Origin: Firmicutes bacterium OM04-13BH
Lineage (GTDB): Bacteria > Bacillota > Clostridia > Lachnospirales > Lachnospiraceae
Assembly (NCBI GenBank): GCA_003481745.1
Contig: QULP01000009.1
Span: forward strand, 1 to 64,000
DNA length: 64,000 nt
Direction of reading: 5' to 3'
The notes under the pieces were generated by a model. It saw nothing but the letters and a program-made list of their open reading frames with translations. It had not been told where the DNA came from and did not search any database. A program made the position numbers and the translations under genes. Below, in pieces: positions 33,826 to 43,910 of this stretch; position 1 is the stretch's first letter; every line of letters begins with the position of its first letter.

Positions 33826-35865
33826 TTAAATTGCTCCTTCCTTAATCATCTGGTCAATTGTATCTTTCAATTGAATAATTGCTCCATTTACCGTTGCATC
33901 TTTCAACTGTGCACCAGCCACGTTAATATGACCGCCACCGCCCAGCCGTTCCATAATCAGCTGAACATTTACCTCATCAATTGCCCTTGCACTAATATAA
34001 ATCAAATTGTTATAATCCGTCAATACAAATGATGCTTTTATACTATCAATATCTAACAGTTCGTTTGCAGCCTGTGCTGCCACGATAGTCGGACTGTCCA
34101 GTCCACTGCTTGGGCAGATTCCAATTGCAAACGAATCCCTGTAAGTTTCCACTGTCCGAACTGTCTCTGCCTTTGCTCGATAAGAACTGACATCATCACG
34201 GAACATTTTTCTTACACGGGTTACATCTGCGCCACAGCGCCGTAAAAATGCAGCTGCTTCAAAAGTGCGGACTCCCGTTTTTGAAGTGAAGTTATCCGTA
34301 TCAATTACAATTCCTGCATAAAGGGCATCCGCTTCGATATTATAAATTCGAATTCCATCTGAAAAATATTGCAGAATCTCTGCAACCATCTCGCAGGCAG
34401 ACGAAGCAAACGGCTCAATATAAGACAGTACAGCATTTGAAATAACTTCTGCACCCTGACGGTGATGGTCTAATACCACTATCGTTTTTGTCTTTGACAA
34501 TAAATCTTCACATTCTGTATAACTTGGTTTATTCGTATCTACGACTACGACTACCGTATTGTTATCTACGATTTCTTTTGCCTCTGCACTGTTTACAAAC
34601 ATGTGCTCATCGTATTCCGGATTATTAATAAAGTTTTCAATAATCGGACGCACCGACATGGTTGGATTATTAACTACGATATGAGCCCGTTTATTCAAAG
34701 ATTTCGCTGCACGGTAAATTCCAATTCCCGCACCGATTGAATCCACATCAGAAATCTTGTGCCCCATAACCACAACTTTATCTTTCGCTACCATAAACTC
34801 TTTTAAGGCATGTGCTTTGACTCTCGCTTTAACTCGTGTTGTCTTGCCCATCTGCTGTGACTTTCCACCAAAGTAAATCATAGTATCACGGTCTTTTATG
34901 ACAACCTGGTCTCCACCTCGTCCAAGCGCCAAATCAATTGCAATTCTCGAATACTCATAATTCTGGACATAATTTGCCCCATTAATTCCAATTCCAATAC
35001 TGATTGTGACATCCATATCATTACCGATATTAATGCTTTTTACCTCTTCCAGAATGCTAAACCGTTTTTCTTTTAACTCTTCTAACGAACGCTGGCATAA
35101 AATCAGAATAAACTTATCTTTTTCTAACTTTTTCACCAGACCATCCATCTCGGAGAAATATTTATTTAATTTTCTCTCTATCAACGCAACTAAGAGCGAA
35201 CGCCGGACTTCTTCCACACTGTTTAACGCCTCTTCATAATTGTCCAGATATAAAAGTCCTGTTACCAGTTTCTCTTCATCGCGTTCTTTTTTATAACGAT
35301 TTACATCTGTCTCATCAAAAATATAAATTGCCGTCAGAAAATTATCTGCATCCGATTCAATCAAACCTGAATCTTCTAACATTGCCTCAATTGAAATCTT
35401 GCGCATCGAAGCTCTGTAATCTCTGTTTTCAAACTGAAACAGAACCTCTGAAGATTCATCCTTTGGCAGACGTTCAATTGTAATTTCCTGAAAAATGCTT
35501 GTAATCGACCTGTGGTATTTGACCGGTTTCTGGCTCAACTGTGAAAATGCCTCATTCATCCACAGGATTCTTCCTCTGCCATCCACTAAAGCATAAGGTA
35601 CAATAAAATCACGTAACAGACTTTTCTGTACCTGCCCATACTGTGTGGCAAAAGAAATCAGCTCATTGAGTATATCAGCCCGACTATTATGATACTGAAA
35701 AACTGCTATCGCAAGATACACCGCTATAAAACAGGTTGCAATCACTCCGCCCTTTATACTGATGCGGAAAATACACAAATCCATAAGCAGGAGTAAAAGT
35801 ACCATGATAACCGGCCACTGCATATACAGCTTAAGCTGTCCCTTTATCTTGATATTGCCATTCAT
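33826..35865 (-). CDS. gdpP: Cyclic-di-AMP phosphodiesterase, GdpP/YybT type
   Basis: The 679-residue protein has two N-terminal membrane helices (about 12-55), a PAS-like domain (about 90-160), a degenerate GGDEF domain (about 175-310), and a DHH/DHHA1 phosphodiesterase (about 345-670) with [33 protein letters not shown] and a [12 protein letters not shown] end. It hydrolyses c-di-AMP, which controls potassium and osmotic balance. Ser stands where the first DHH motif usually has Pro; the metal-binding residues are kept. Confidence 0.95.
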   Translation of the reverse strand: MNGNIKIKGQLKLYMQWPVIMVLLLLLMDLCIFRISIKGGVIATCFIAVYLAIAVFQYHNSRADILNELISFATQYGQVQKSLLRDFIVPYALVDGRGRILWMNEAFSQLSQKPVKYHRSITSIFQEITIERLPKDESSEVLFQFENRDYRASMRKISIEAMLEDSGLIESDADNFLTAIYIFDETDVNRYKKERDEEKLVTGLLYLDNYEEALNSVEEVRRSLLVALIERKLNKYFSEMDGLVKKLEKDKFILILCQRSLEELKEKRFSILEEVKSINIGNDMDVTISIGIGINGANYVQNYEYSRIAIDLALGRGGDQVVIKDRDTMIYFGGKSQQMGKTTRVKARVKAHALKEFMVAKDKVVVMGHKISDVDSIGAGIGIYRAAKSLNKRAHIVVNNPTMSVRPIIENFINNPEYDEHMFVNSAEAKEIVDNNTVVVVVDTNKPSYTECEDLLSKTKTIVVLDHHRQGAEVISNAVLSYIEPFASSACEMVAEILQYFSDGIRIYNIEADALYAGIVIDTDNFTSKTGVRTFEAAAFLRRCGADVTRVRKMFRDDVSSYRAKAETVRTVETYRDSFAIGICPSSGLDSPTIVAAQAANELLDIDSIKASFVLTDYNNLIYISARAIDEVNVQLIMERLGGGGHINVAGAQLKDATVNGAIIQLKDTIDQMIKEGAI

Positions 35866-35974
35866 ATCCTCTTACCTTCCGATTTCTTAACATTTTCCGG
35901 TATTTTCGATTCATCCGGATAAGCATGTACTGGCTTATTATATCATTTTTTTTATTTTTGTACAATACCGCTTC

Positions 35975-37573
35975 TTATTCCTTATCCGTATGCATCCAGA
36001 TTCGAAATTCTGTTGAAAGCCCTTCTTTGGGAAATTTTACAAGTTCAATCACTCCGTCATGCGCCTCCACTATTTTCTTTGCTATCGCAAGCCCAAGACC
36101 TGTTCCCTGCCGGCTATTTCTTGATTCATCTCCCACCACAAACGGTTCAAATACCATTTGAGCCAGCTCTTTTGGAATTCCTGTACCGTTATCTCCGATA
36201 CTGATACAAATCGTATCTGCTTCTTTTTTCATCGAAAAGAAAAGCATTGTCCCTCTTTTATTATGTTTGACAGAGTTATTAATCAGATTTTCAAATACCC
36301 GCTTCATCTGTTGTACATCAATCTGACACCAGATTATCATCTCCGGTACCTCTACTTCTATCAAAAATCCGCCCAACACCAATTCATTATATTTTGTCGC
36401 TAAATATTCTCTTGCATATTCACAGATATCCACCTTTGTTTTCACCGGTCTGAAATCCGGATGCTCCAAATTACTGTATTCTGAAAATGCATTAATCAAT
36501 TCATTTAAAACAATTGACTTATGATAAATTGTCTGTAGATACTGCTGTTTATTTTCTTCTTTTATGACACCATCACAGATTGCCTTTGCATAGCCTTGGA
36601 TAATCGTAATCGGAGTCTTTAAGTCATGAGAAATGTCTGCAAGCATCTGCTGTTTTTCTTCATCAGAAATTTTTCTTCGTTCTTCACTCTCAGCCAGCCT
36701 TTGTGCCAATTTTACAAAATCGTCCCCGATTTCTACAAATTCATCCGGTCCATTGTTGTCATTACTTAATTTCTGACCTTTCTGATAGCATACAATTGAT
36801 TCTTTCAGTGCCATCAGCGGACGTTTCACCTTATGATTCAAACGCACGGCAAAAACTGCTACAATCAGAGCATAAAGTGGAAGAATCAACCACTGAACCA
36901 CTCGCATGGATTTTGTAAATTCAAGATATTTCTTTGCATCTTTTTTTTCATAGCGAAAAACTGCTGTATATCTCTTTCCCCGCTTGTTTTTAAATTCCCA
37001 CTTTGCATACTGAACCGGATTTTTCCCCTTTTTTATAATATAATCCAACTCTTTTTGATTCACATTCTTTCCTGTAAACCCCATCTGATTGACCAATACT
37101 GTTCCAGAATTATCCAAAAGCAGATATTCTTTTTTGTTCTTTTCAGTACCCTCTTTTGTTTTTTCCCTTTGGATTAAAATCCGTTCGTTTTCATTTTCAT
37201 CTTGATAAAAAATTGCTTTTATCTTTTCTTTCATACCCAACTCATTGACAAAAAACAGTTCTTCCTCTGTAAATCTTTTTGGCATGTCACTTTTACTTTG
37301 ATAAATCATTTGAAAATTTTCATCCAAAATAACAAATGCTCCTTTTTGTCCCAGCAAAATATCAGATGGAAATTTTTCATAATTCCCCTCTTCCAGATAT
37401 TCCGTAAATTTTTTAATTTTTTTGGTTTTTAACCCTGAAAAATGCTGTTCTCCCATCCAGTTAATCACAACAACAATACACATCAAAGCCAGCAGCACAG
37501 CAAACGAAAACCAAAGATAATTCCGGATAATAAGTGATAAAAAACTGCCCTTTTTTCGTTTATCGGTTTTCAA
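35975..37573 (-). CDS. Sensor histidine kinase
   Basis: The 532-residue kinase has membrane segments at about 18-38 and 225-245, a large extracellular region (about 40-222), a HAMP domain, His316 in LADISHDLKTPITI, an N-box FENLINNSVKHN and the lid GDNGTGIPKEL and QGTGLGLAI. TTG is the probable start because it overlaps the response regulator end by 14 bases and has AGGAGTAGG upstream. The stimulus is unknown; layout is like VanS or phosphate/envelope sensors. Confidence 0.92.
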   Translation of the reverse strand: MKTDKRKKGSFLSLIIRNYLWFSFAVLLALMCIVVVINWMGEQHFSGLKTKKIKKFTEYLEEGNYEKFPSDILLGQKGAFVILDENFQMIYQSKSDMPKRFTEEELFFVNELGMKEKIKAIFYQDENENERILIQREKTKEGTEKNKKEYLLLDNSGTVLVNQMGFTGKNVNQKELDYIIKKGKNPVQYAKWEFKNKRGKRYTAVFRYEKKDAKKYLEFTKSMRVVQWLILPLYALIVAVFAVRLNHKVKRPLMALKESIVCYQKGQKLSNDNNGPDEFVEIGDDFVKLAQRLAESEERRKISDEEKQQMLADISHDLKTPITIIQGYAKAICDGVIKEENKQQYLQTIYHKSIVLNELINAFSEYSNLEHPDFRPVKTKVDICEYAREYLATKYNELVLGGFLIEVEVPEMIIWCQIDVQQMKRVFENLINNSVKHNKRGTMLFFSMKKEADTICISIGDNGTGIPKELAQMVFEPFVVGDESRNSRQGTGLGLAIAKKIVEAHDGVIELVKFPKEGLSTEFRIWMHTDKE

Positions 37574-38261
37574 TTTTATATCCTACTCCTCGAATGGTTT
37601 TAATATACTGTGGATTTTTGGGATTCTCCTCTATCTTTTCCCGAAGATTTGAGATATGCACCATAATTGTATTATCATCACTTTCGACATATTCCCCACA
37701 GGTATTTTCATAAATCTGAACTTTGGTAAAAATCATCCCTGGATTTTTCATAAACAATGCAAGAATTTTATATTCCATTGGTGTCAGAAAAACTTCTTCG
37801 TCTCTCTTTTTCAGTGCAAGAGTTTGGGTATCTAACACCAAATCTCCTACTTTTAAAATATGATTCTCATTTTTGGATTCCGTCTCACCATTTAAACGAT
37901 AAAAACGTCTCAATGCCGAATTTACCCTTGCTACAACTTCAAGAGGATCAAATGGTTTTGTCATATAGTCATCTGCCCCAAGATTTAAGCCTCTTATTTT
38001 ATCACAACTTTGTGTTTTCGCAGACAAAATCAGAATTGGCATATTACTTCTTTTACGAATCCGTTTCGTCAGTTCATATCCATCCATCCCCGGCATCATA
38101 ATATCGAGTATTGCCATATCTATTGATTCCTGCTCTAAGAATTCTAACGCCTCTTTTCCATCTTCCGCACAAAATACCCTATAATTTTCATTTTCCAGAT
38201 ACAGTTTGATTAATTCGGCAATTTCTCTTTCATCCTCAGTTATTAATATATTATACTTCAT
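37560..38261 (-). CDS. OmpR-family response regulator
   Basis: The 233-residue protein has a receiver with Asp53 in AILDIMMPGMDGYEL and Lys in YMTKPFDP, and a C-terminal winged helix (FLTPMEYKILALFM, SDDNTIMVHISNLREKIEE, IRGVGYKIENR). The ribosome-binding site is weak. It forms an overlapping pair with the kinase; the pair stands alone between the rpsR and gdpP units. Confidence 0.93.
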   Translation of the reverse strand: MKYNILITEDEREIAELIKLYLENENYRVFCAEDGKEALEFLEQESIDMAILDIMMPGMDGYELTKRIRKRSNMPILILSAKTQSCDKIRGLNLGADDYMTKPFDPLEVVARVNSALRRFYRLNGETESKNENHILKVGDLVLDTQTLALKKRDEEVFLTPMEYKILALFMKNPGMIFTKVQIYENTCGEYVESDDNTIMVHISNLREKIEENPKNPQYIKTIRGVGYKIENR

Positions 38262-38331
38262 AACTCTAAATTTTTTCCCTTCTTGGAAGTGCTGTACCTA
38301 TTCTTCCTTGTAAATTCTCTTGAACTAAAGT

Positions 38332-38367
38332 AAAAAAATAAGCCGCCACAGTACTTTGTGACGGCTT
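38332..38367 (-). terminator. Terminator after rpsR
   Basis: On the minus strand the stem AAGCCGTCACA/TGTGGCGGCTT, with one G-U pair, is followed by ATTTTTTT, directly after the rpsR stop codon. Confidence 0.88.
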
Positions 38368-38379
38368 CGATACAGCAAA

Positions 38380-38643
38380 TTAATCCTGTACGTATGGCAT
38401 AATAGCCATGTGTCTTGCTCTCTTGATTTCTACAGTAAGAGCTCTCTGATGTTTTGCACAGTTTCCTGTGATTCTTCTTGGAAGAATTTTTCCTCTTTCA
38501 GAGACATATCTTTTTAATTTATTTGCATCTTTGTAGCTGATTTCGTTATTTTCTTTTCCACAGAATACACAAACTTTTTTTCTTCTGCGTCCGCCTCTTC
38601 TCTTCATTGGAGAGTCCGGTCTATTCCCTTTTTCGAAAGCCAT
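38380..38643 (-). CDS. rpsR: 30S ribosomal protein S18
   Basis: The 87-residue basic protein has the S18 core [20 protein letters not shown] and [22 protein letters not shown]. The Cys in CVFC and CAKH suggests a zinc-binding form. AGGAGG precedes the start. It is last of the rpsF-ssb-rpsR operon. Confidence 0.97.
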   Translation of the reverse strand: MAFEKGNRPDSPMKRRGGRRRKKVCVFCGKENNEISYKDANKLKRYVSERGKILPRRITGNCAKHQRALTVEIKRARHMAIMPYVQD

Positions 38644-38671
38644 GGTTTCTACCTCCTGCTATATTCCGTTC

Positions 38672-39121
38672 TTAAAACGGTAATTCTCCACCGATTTCAT
38701 CAGGAATGTTCATAAATCCTTCTGCTGAGGAATCTGCCATATCCGGTGCTGCCGGCTGGCTTGCACTACGGTTTACGTGGCTGTCGCTTACTGCTTTGCT
38801 CTCTGCAAATTCCTGTTCTTCTACAACAACTTCTGTCGTGTAAACTTTTACACCATCACGATTTGTGTAGCTTCCTGTCTGGATTCTTCCGCTCACTACG
38901 ATACGGATTCCCTGACGAAAATATTTTTCTGCAAATTCTGCCTGTTTTCCAAACACAACACAGCTGATAAAATCAGCAGTTGCTTCTCCGTCTCTCTTGA
39001 AACGTCTGTCAACAGCCAGTGTATATCTGGCAATCGCCAGTGAGTTTTCTCCCGCAGAGTATCTTACCTCCGGGTCTCTTGTTAAACGTCCCATTAAAAT
39101 TACTTTGTTCATATCTTTCAC
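38672..39121 (-). CDS. ssb: Single-stranded DNA-binding protein
   Basis: The 149-residue protein has the OB fold (1-110; MNKVILMGRLTRDPEVRYS, DFISCVVFGKQAEFAEKYF, IVVSGRIQTGSYTNRDG), a flexible linker and the acidic tip MNIPDEIGGELPF that binds partner proteins. It lies between rpsF and rpsR, the standard arrangement. Confidence 0.97.
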   Translation of the reverse strand: MKDMNKVILMGRLTRDPEVRYSAGENSLAIARYTLAVDRRFKRDGEATADFISCVVFGKQAEFAEKYFRQGIRIVVSGRIQTGSYTNRDGVKVYTTEVVVEEQEFAESKAVSDSHVNRSASQPAAPDMADSSAEGFMNIPDEIGGELPF

Positions 39122-39219
39122 CTCAACATTTTTTACATTGTACGTCGCAGCACATAGAATCGGGAATTATAAAACACTATAATTCTAAGGGGATTCGCAT
39201 TTTGTGCTCTAAGAAAAAA

Positions 39220-39507
39220 TTAAGCGTCTTTTCTTACAACTAAATATCTTAATACATTGTCCATAATGCGAACGTGACGCTCGATTTCTGCTGGGCAGTC
39301 AGCGTCTGCTTCGAACTGGATGAAGTAGTAATATCCTTCGCGCATTTTCTGGATTTCGTAAGCTAATCTTTTCTTTCCCCATTCTTCAACTTCTGTTACA
39401 TTTCCGTTGTAACGGGCGATGTAGCCTTTTGCTTTTTCCACAACTGCTGCACGAGCTTCATCTTCGATTTTCGCATTAACAACTAACGCTAATTCATATT
39501 TGTTCAT
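39220..39507 (-). CDS. rpsF: 30S ribosomal protein S6
   Basis: The 95-residue protein begins MNKYELALVVNAKIEDEA and contains EWGKKRLAYEIQKMREGYYY, the S6 core. The ATG is chosen because AGGAGG lies 10 bases upstream; an upstream in-frame start has no such site. It is first in the rpsF-ssb-rpsR operon. Confidence 0.96.
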   Translation of the reverse strand: MNKYELALVVNAKIEDEARAAVVEKAKGYIARYNGNVTEVEEWGKKRLAYEIQKMREGYYYFIQFEADADCPAEIERHVRIMDNVLRYLVVRKDA

Positions 39508-39610
39508 GCCTGTTTTACCTCCTTTTGGTCTTTTGGCCCTCCACTCTTTTTGGAGAGCAAGGATAATCATATATCACGAGGATTAATTCTACCATGCTTT
39601 TCCTGAATAA

Positions 39611-39799
39611 TCAAGTATTTTTTTTCAAATCTCTCGTATTTTTTTCTACAAGTTTTCTTGCAAGCATAATATGATGTCCACATCCCATGCATTTTAAACG
39701 AAAATCGGCTCCCACTCGAAGAATTTCCCATTCGTTACTTCCACACGGATGCTGTTTTTTTAACTTTACAATATCACCAACTTCGTACTGATATGCCAT
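39611..39799 (-). CDS. DUF951 protein
   Basis: The 62-residue protein has the DUF951 pattern: YEVGDIVKLKKQHPCGSNEWEILRVGADFRLKCMGCGHHIM. The Cys residues (PCG, CMGC) suggest metal binding. This small protein is often found near rpsF or mechanosensitive channel genes in Clostridia; its function is unknown. Confidence 0.9.
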   Translation of the reverse strand: MAYQYEVGDIVKLKKQHPCGSNEWEILRVGADFRLKCMGCGHHIMLARKLVEKNTRDLKKNT

Positions 39800-39862
39800 T
39801 TCTCTTCCTTTCTTCTGTTACTCTGTTACCGCTCTCTCTGTTCCAAATCACTTTATCTCCCT

Positions 39863-40591
39863 TTATTCTACACGAATCTGTTCAAATACCGTTCCAATCG
39901 GTTCATTGATGACCAAATCTGCCATCTTATCTCTCGGCGTCTTATCTCGATTAATCACAACCAGTGCATCTCCTTTAAAATAGTCAATCAACGAAGCTGC
40001 CGGATAAACCGCAAGAGAAGTTCCTCCGATAATCAGCACTTCTGCCTCTCTGATTGCCTGGACTGCACCTTCTATGACTTCATTATCTAATCCTTCTTCA
40101 TAGAGCACAACGTCCGGCTTAATAATTCCACCACATTTTTTACAGACCGGAATCCCTTCTGCATGTTTCATATAGGAGAAATCATAAAATGCCCCGCATT
40201 TTGTACAATAATTACGATACACACTTCCATGCAATTCATACACTTTTTTACTGCCTGCCATCTGGTGCAGATTATCAATATTCTGTGTAATAACTGCTTT
40301 TAATTTCCCGGCTTTCTCTAACTGTGCCAGTTTTTTATGTGCTGCATTTGGCTTTGCACCCTCGCATAACATCTTCTCTTTATAAAAGCGATAAAACTCT
40401 TTGGGCTTTCTTACAAAAAAAGTATGGCTTAAAATCGTCTCCGGCGGATAATCCCATTTCTGATGATATAAGCCATCCACACTTCTGAAATCCGGAATTC
40501 CACTTTCTGTTGAAACACCCGCTCCTCCAAAGAACACAATATTTTGATGCCCTGAAATTAATTTCTGCAATGCTTCAATTTTTTTATCCAT
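39863..40591 (-). CDS. NAD-dependent protein deacylase (Sir2 family)
   Basis: The 242-residue protein has the sirtuin motifs FFGGAGVSTESGIPDFRS, TQNIDNLHQ, the catalytic His in ELHGSVYRN, the zinc cysteines (CTKCGAFY and CKKCGG), and GGTSLAVYP. It removes acyl groups from lysines using NAD. ATG is chosen for AAAGGAG 9 bases upstream, 42 bases inside the longest ORF. It begins 1 base after the sortase gene. Confidence 0.94.
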   Translation of the reverse strand: MDKKIEALQKLISGHQNIVFFGGAGVSTESGIPDFRSVDGLYHQKWDYPPETILSHTFFVRKPKEFYRFYKEKMLCEGAKPNAAHKKLAQLEKAGKLKAVITQNIDNLHQMAGSKKVYELHGSVYRNYCTKCGAFYDFSYMKHAEGIPVCKKCGGIIKPDVVLYEEGLDNEVIEGAVQAIREAEVLIIGGTSLAVYPAASLIDYFKGDALVVINRDKTPRDKMADLVINEPIGTVFEQIRVE

Positions 40592-40592
40592 T

Positions 40593-41414
40593 TTAATTTT
40601 CTCCTTTCTCAAGGCGCTTTGCCTGAATAACAAAACGAGTACTGCTGTTTCCCGTACAAGTTGACATAGTAATCACTTTATCGTCTTTGTCTGCTTCGGC
40701 ATCTAATTGTAATTCTGACGCTGACTTCATAGATTTTAAATACTCGGCAAACTGTTCATCTGCCATGCTGAATAAAGTATACGTTTCTCCCGTTACTGAC
40801 GCAGTATGAACCGAAAAGATTTTATAACGCCAGGTATGTTTTGGTGTACAAATCCAGACATAAGGACTCGTCAGATTTGACTGCTCATGAAGCTTGCGAA
40901 ATGTACCAAACATCGAGCCATTTCTCATATTATGACCATAAATAATGGTATTACAGTCCTCAAAATCGCTGCTGTTTGTATGCTCTAAGAAAATCGCACC
41001 ATTCGCATTTCGCTGTCCTTCAAAAGTATAATGAAGGTAATGGTCATTGTCTGTCGTCTGTACAATCGGATAACTGATATCCAGTGTTTCAATTTCAATC
41101 CAGCCAACCACATCGGGATTTACTGCCTTTAACGCTTCAAAATCAATCTGTGGTCCTTGAGGTTCTTGAACCTCTTGAGCCTCTTCCCCCTCTTCTTCCC
41201 CTTCTGCTTCATCATTTTCTTTTGTCTCTTCTTTTACAGGACTTTCTACCGCATACTGTCTGATTTTATCATATTCATCCGTACCTTTTTTATACTCCAA
41301 ATAAATCATGACCAGTTGATAAGCAGAAAATAAAAAGACTGCGGCTGCGATAATCAGGACCAAATTACGGATAATGCCTCCCATTCTGCCTTTTTTCTTC
41401 TCTTTTTTACTCAT
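40593..41414 (-). CDS. srtB: Class B sortase
   Basis: The 273-residue protein has a basic N-terminus, one membrane helix (about 14-36), a Glu-rich linker (about 60-90) and the sortase fold, with His in IIYGHNMRNGSMFG, Cys in STCTGN and Arg in STRFVIQAK. It joins sorting-signal proteins to the wall. ATG is chosen for GGAG 8 bases upstream; the longer ORF would run through a TATAAT promoter. No sorting-signal substrate is seen in this window. Confidence 0.92.
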   Translation of the reverse strand: MSKKEKKKGRMGGIIRNLVLIIAAAVFLFSAYQLVMIYLEYKKGTDEYDKIRQYAVESPVKEETKENDEAEGEEEGEEAQEVQEPQGPQIDFEALKAVNPDVVGWIEIETLDISYPIVQTTDNDHYLHYTFEGQRNANGAIFLEHTNSSDFEDCNTIIYGHNMRNGSMFGTFRKLHEQSNLTSPYVWICTPKHTWRYKIFSVHTASVTGETYTLFSMADEQFAEYLKSMKSASELQLDAEADKDDKVITMSTCTGNSSTRFVIQAKRLEKGEN

Positions 41415-41442
41415 GCCTTTGCTCCAATCTTTATGATTATCC

Positions 41443-41452
41443 ATTATAGCAT
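41443..41452 (-). promoter_or_regulatory. Extended -10 promoter of the sortase gene
   Basis: On the minus strand TGCTATAAT is an extended -10 box, about 28 bases before the sortase ATG. The -35 region (TTTTTA...) is weak. Confidence 0.55.
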
Positions 41453-41544
41453 AAGCGTTTTTAAAAAGAAAGTCTGGCAAAATCCGCCACTTTTTGCTAC
41501 CATATCTATTAGAATTATATCTAAATGAAAGGTATTTCAAAACT

Positions 41545-42861
41545 ATGTTAAAACAATTCACCAAATATGTCTCCCAGAATATGCTTGGTATGCTCGGCAT
41601 GTCGCTTTATATTCTCGCAGACACGTATTTTATTTCAAAAGCAGTCGGTTCAAATGGTATCACCGCCCTAAACCTGGTACTCCCACTTTATAATCTCATT
41701 TTTGCAATTGGGGCAATGATTGGAGTGGGCTCTGCTATCCGCTTTGTGATTGAACGTGGAAAGAAGAATCCGGATGCAGACGGATACTTTTTCCATGCAC
41801 TAATCTGTGCATTTTTTATCAGCTTAATTTTTGTCTTTATTGGGATTTTTCTTCCGGATAAATTAGTTGCACTGCTTGGCGGCGATGCCGAAATCATTCA
41901 GACCGGAACTTCCTATACACGGATTTTTATGTGTTTTTCCCCATTTTTTATGTGGAACCATATCTGCAACGCTTTTGTGCGAAATGATAAAAATCCATCC
42001 ATCGCCATGGCTGCTACGTTATTCAGCAGTTTATTTAACATTGTCTTTGACTACATTTTAATGTTTCCTCTCGGTCTTGCTATGAAAGGGGCAGCTCTTG
42101 CTACCGGTTTTTCTCCGGTTGTCGGAATTTTAATCTGCTGTATTCACTTTTTTTCCAGGAAATCCACGATTAAATTGATTCCTGTCCTGCCGTCCATCAA
42201 AAAGCTGATTTATTCCTGTCAAGTTGGAGTTTCTGCCTTTGTTGGAGAAATTTCTTCGGGCGTTATTACAGTTACCTTTAATATGATTATCTTAAATCTT
42301 GCCGGAAATACCGGTGTTGCTGCTTATGGAGTCGTCGCCAATACTTCTTTGGTCGCTGTTGCACTGTTTAATGGAATTGCACAAGGATCTCAGCCGCTTA
42401 TCAGTCGATCCTATGGACGAGGAGAAGAACAAAATGTCCGCTCCCTTTTAAAAATGGCTCTCACCACTGCACTTGGTCTTGGTGTTTTACTGATGATTTT
42501 TATTTTCTTTTCTGCACCTGCTGTCACCGCTGTCTTTAACAGTGAACACGATTTGCAGCTTGCTGCTTATGCAGACTCTGGCTTAAGATTATACTTTATC
42601 GGATTTTTATTTGCTGGAATTAACATCGTCGGAACTGCGGCCTTAAGTGCTGTAGAATCCGTTAAATATGCTTTTTGTGCCTCTATTTCACGTGGATTTG
42701 TTGCAACTATTTTCTTTGCCTTTGTGCTTTCTGCCTGCTTTAAAATGACCGGGATCTGGCTGGCATTTCCCGCTGCGGAATTTGCTACAATGTTTATCAC
42801 TTTAAGTGGATTATTGTGTTTTACAAAGCAGAAAGGTGGAATGTATCATGCAAAAGACTGA
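41545..42861 (+). CDS. MATE-family efflux transporter
   Basis: The 438-residue protein has about twelve membrane segments in two related halves, with the family traits LYILADTYFISKAVGSNGITALN near the N-terminus and GVAAYGVVANTSLVAVALFNGIAQGSQPLISRSYG in the second half. It exports cationic compounds using Na+ or H+. ATG is chosen for GAAAGG upstream. It overlaps the AraC gene, so both are one unit. Confidence 0.92.
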   Translation: MLKQFTKYVSQNMLGMLGMSLYILADTYFISKAVGSNGITALNLVLPLYNLIFAIGAMIGVGSAIRFVIERGKKNPDADGYFFHALICAFFISLIFVFIGIFLPDKLVALLGGDAEIIQTGTSYTRIFMCFSPFFMWNHICNAFVRNDKNPSIAMAATLFSSLFNIVFDYILMFPLGLAMKGAALATGFSPVVGILICCIHFFSRKSTIKLIPVLPSIKKLIYSCQVGVSAFVGEISSGVITVTFNMIILNLAGNTGVAAYGVVANTSLVAVALFNGIAQGSQPLISRSYGRGEEQNVRSLLKMALTTALGLGVLLMIFIFFSAPAVTAVFNSEHDLQLAAYADSGLRLYFIGFLFAGINIVGTAALSAVESVKYAFCASISRGFVATIFFAFVLSACFKMTGIWLAFPAAEFATMFITLSGLLCFTKQKGGMYHAKD

Positions 42862-43792
42862 GCCGTCAAACACAAACCCGACTTTAAAAGAACAAAAAGA
42901 CCACGGAACCTTTTCTTTTCCCTGTGGCCTTTATGAGACTTATGATGATGAGAACTGGAACGGTGTCAAACACCACTGGCACGATGAACTTGAAATTCTT
43001 TATTTTATGGAAGGCAAATTTGAATTAGTCATCAATATGAATATTTACACCATCACAGATGAATGTTTTTATTTTGTAAATTCTGGTGAACTCCATTCTA
43101 TTTTAGCAAAAACTTCTGTAAAAGAATCAGCTGTCGTTTTTCATCCGAGAATCTTAAATTTTGACAGTTATGATATCGCACAGAGCCGAATTTTACAGCC
43201 CATGATGAAGGGAGAACTCTATTTTCCACGCTGTATTAAACCGGAACATCCTGTTTTTTCCAGATTAAAACAAGAATATCTTGAAATTGTAAATGCGTTT
43301 TATCAAAATGGATTTGCTCCAATCAACGAGTATCAGATGGTCACAAACGATTTAGCCTCCCAGCTGTTTATTCGTGCCGGTTTATTAAAAATCCTTGCCT
43401 TTTTAGAACAATATCAGCTTCTATCCGTAAAAGAGCATACGGATGATGATTATCGGGTTGAAATTATTAAAAATTCACTTGCTTACATTCATCAGCATTA
43501 TGGTGAAAAATTTTATGTGCATACCCTTGCTCAAAATGCCGGCTTAAATGAACAGTATTTCTGCCGATTTTTTAAAAAATATATCGGCAAAACTCCTGTC
43601 GCCTATATCAATGAATACCGCATTGGGCGCGCCATTACTCTGCTTCAGGATACTCAGCGTCCGGTTATGGATATCTGTCTCGACTGCGGTTTTCATAATC
43701 TCGGAAATTTTTTAAAAGAATTCCGAAAAAAAACCGGAATGACACCTCTGCAGTATCGAAAGTCTTTTTCACAAACGCACAAGTCAAAATAA
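42848..43792 (+). CDS. AraC-family transcriptional regulator
   Basis: The 314-residue protein has an N-terminal cupin-like sensor domain (about 20-115; KHHWHDELEILYFMEGKFEL) and a C-terminal double helix-turn-helix (about 205-305; FYVHTLAQNAGLNEQYFCRFFKK, RAITLLQDTQRPVMDICLDCGF). AAAGGTGG supports the start, which overlaps the MATE stop codon by 14 bases. It may control the MATE gene or the sugar genes that follow. Confidence 0.92.
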   Translation: MQKTEPSNTNPTLKEQKDHGTFSFPCGLYETYDDENWNGVKHHWHDELEILYFMEGKFELVINMNIYTITDECFYFVNSGELHSILAKTSVKESAVVFHPRILNFDSYDIAQSRILQPMMKGELYFPRCIKPEHPVFSRLKQEYLEIVNAFYQNGFAPINEYQMVTNDLASQLFIRAGLLKILAFLEQYQLLSVKEHTDDDYRVEIIKNSLAYIHQHYGEKFYVHTLAQNAGLNEQYFCRFFKKYIGKTPVAYINEYRIGRAITLLQDTQRPVMDICLDCGFHNLGNFLKEFRKKTGMTPLQYRKSFSQTHKSK

Positions 43793-43910
43793 CGTAGTTT
43801 TTCATCAGATATTCGTAGGACAAAATCATTTTTTGTCATTATACTATTACTTATCCGCATAAGTAATGAGCGAAACGAAAATTGATAAAAAAATCAGGAG
43901 GATACACGCT

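Noticed and set aside
39508..39570. N-terminal extension of S6
   Set aside because: The extra 21 codons contain the AGGAGG site of the true start and do not match S6.
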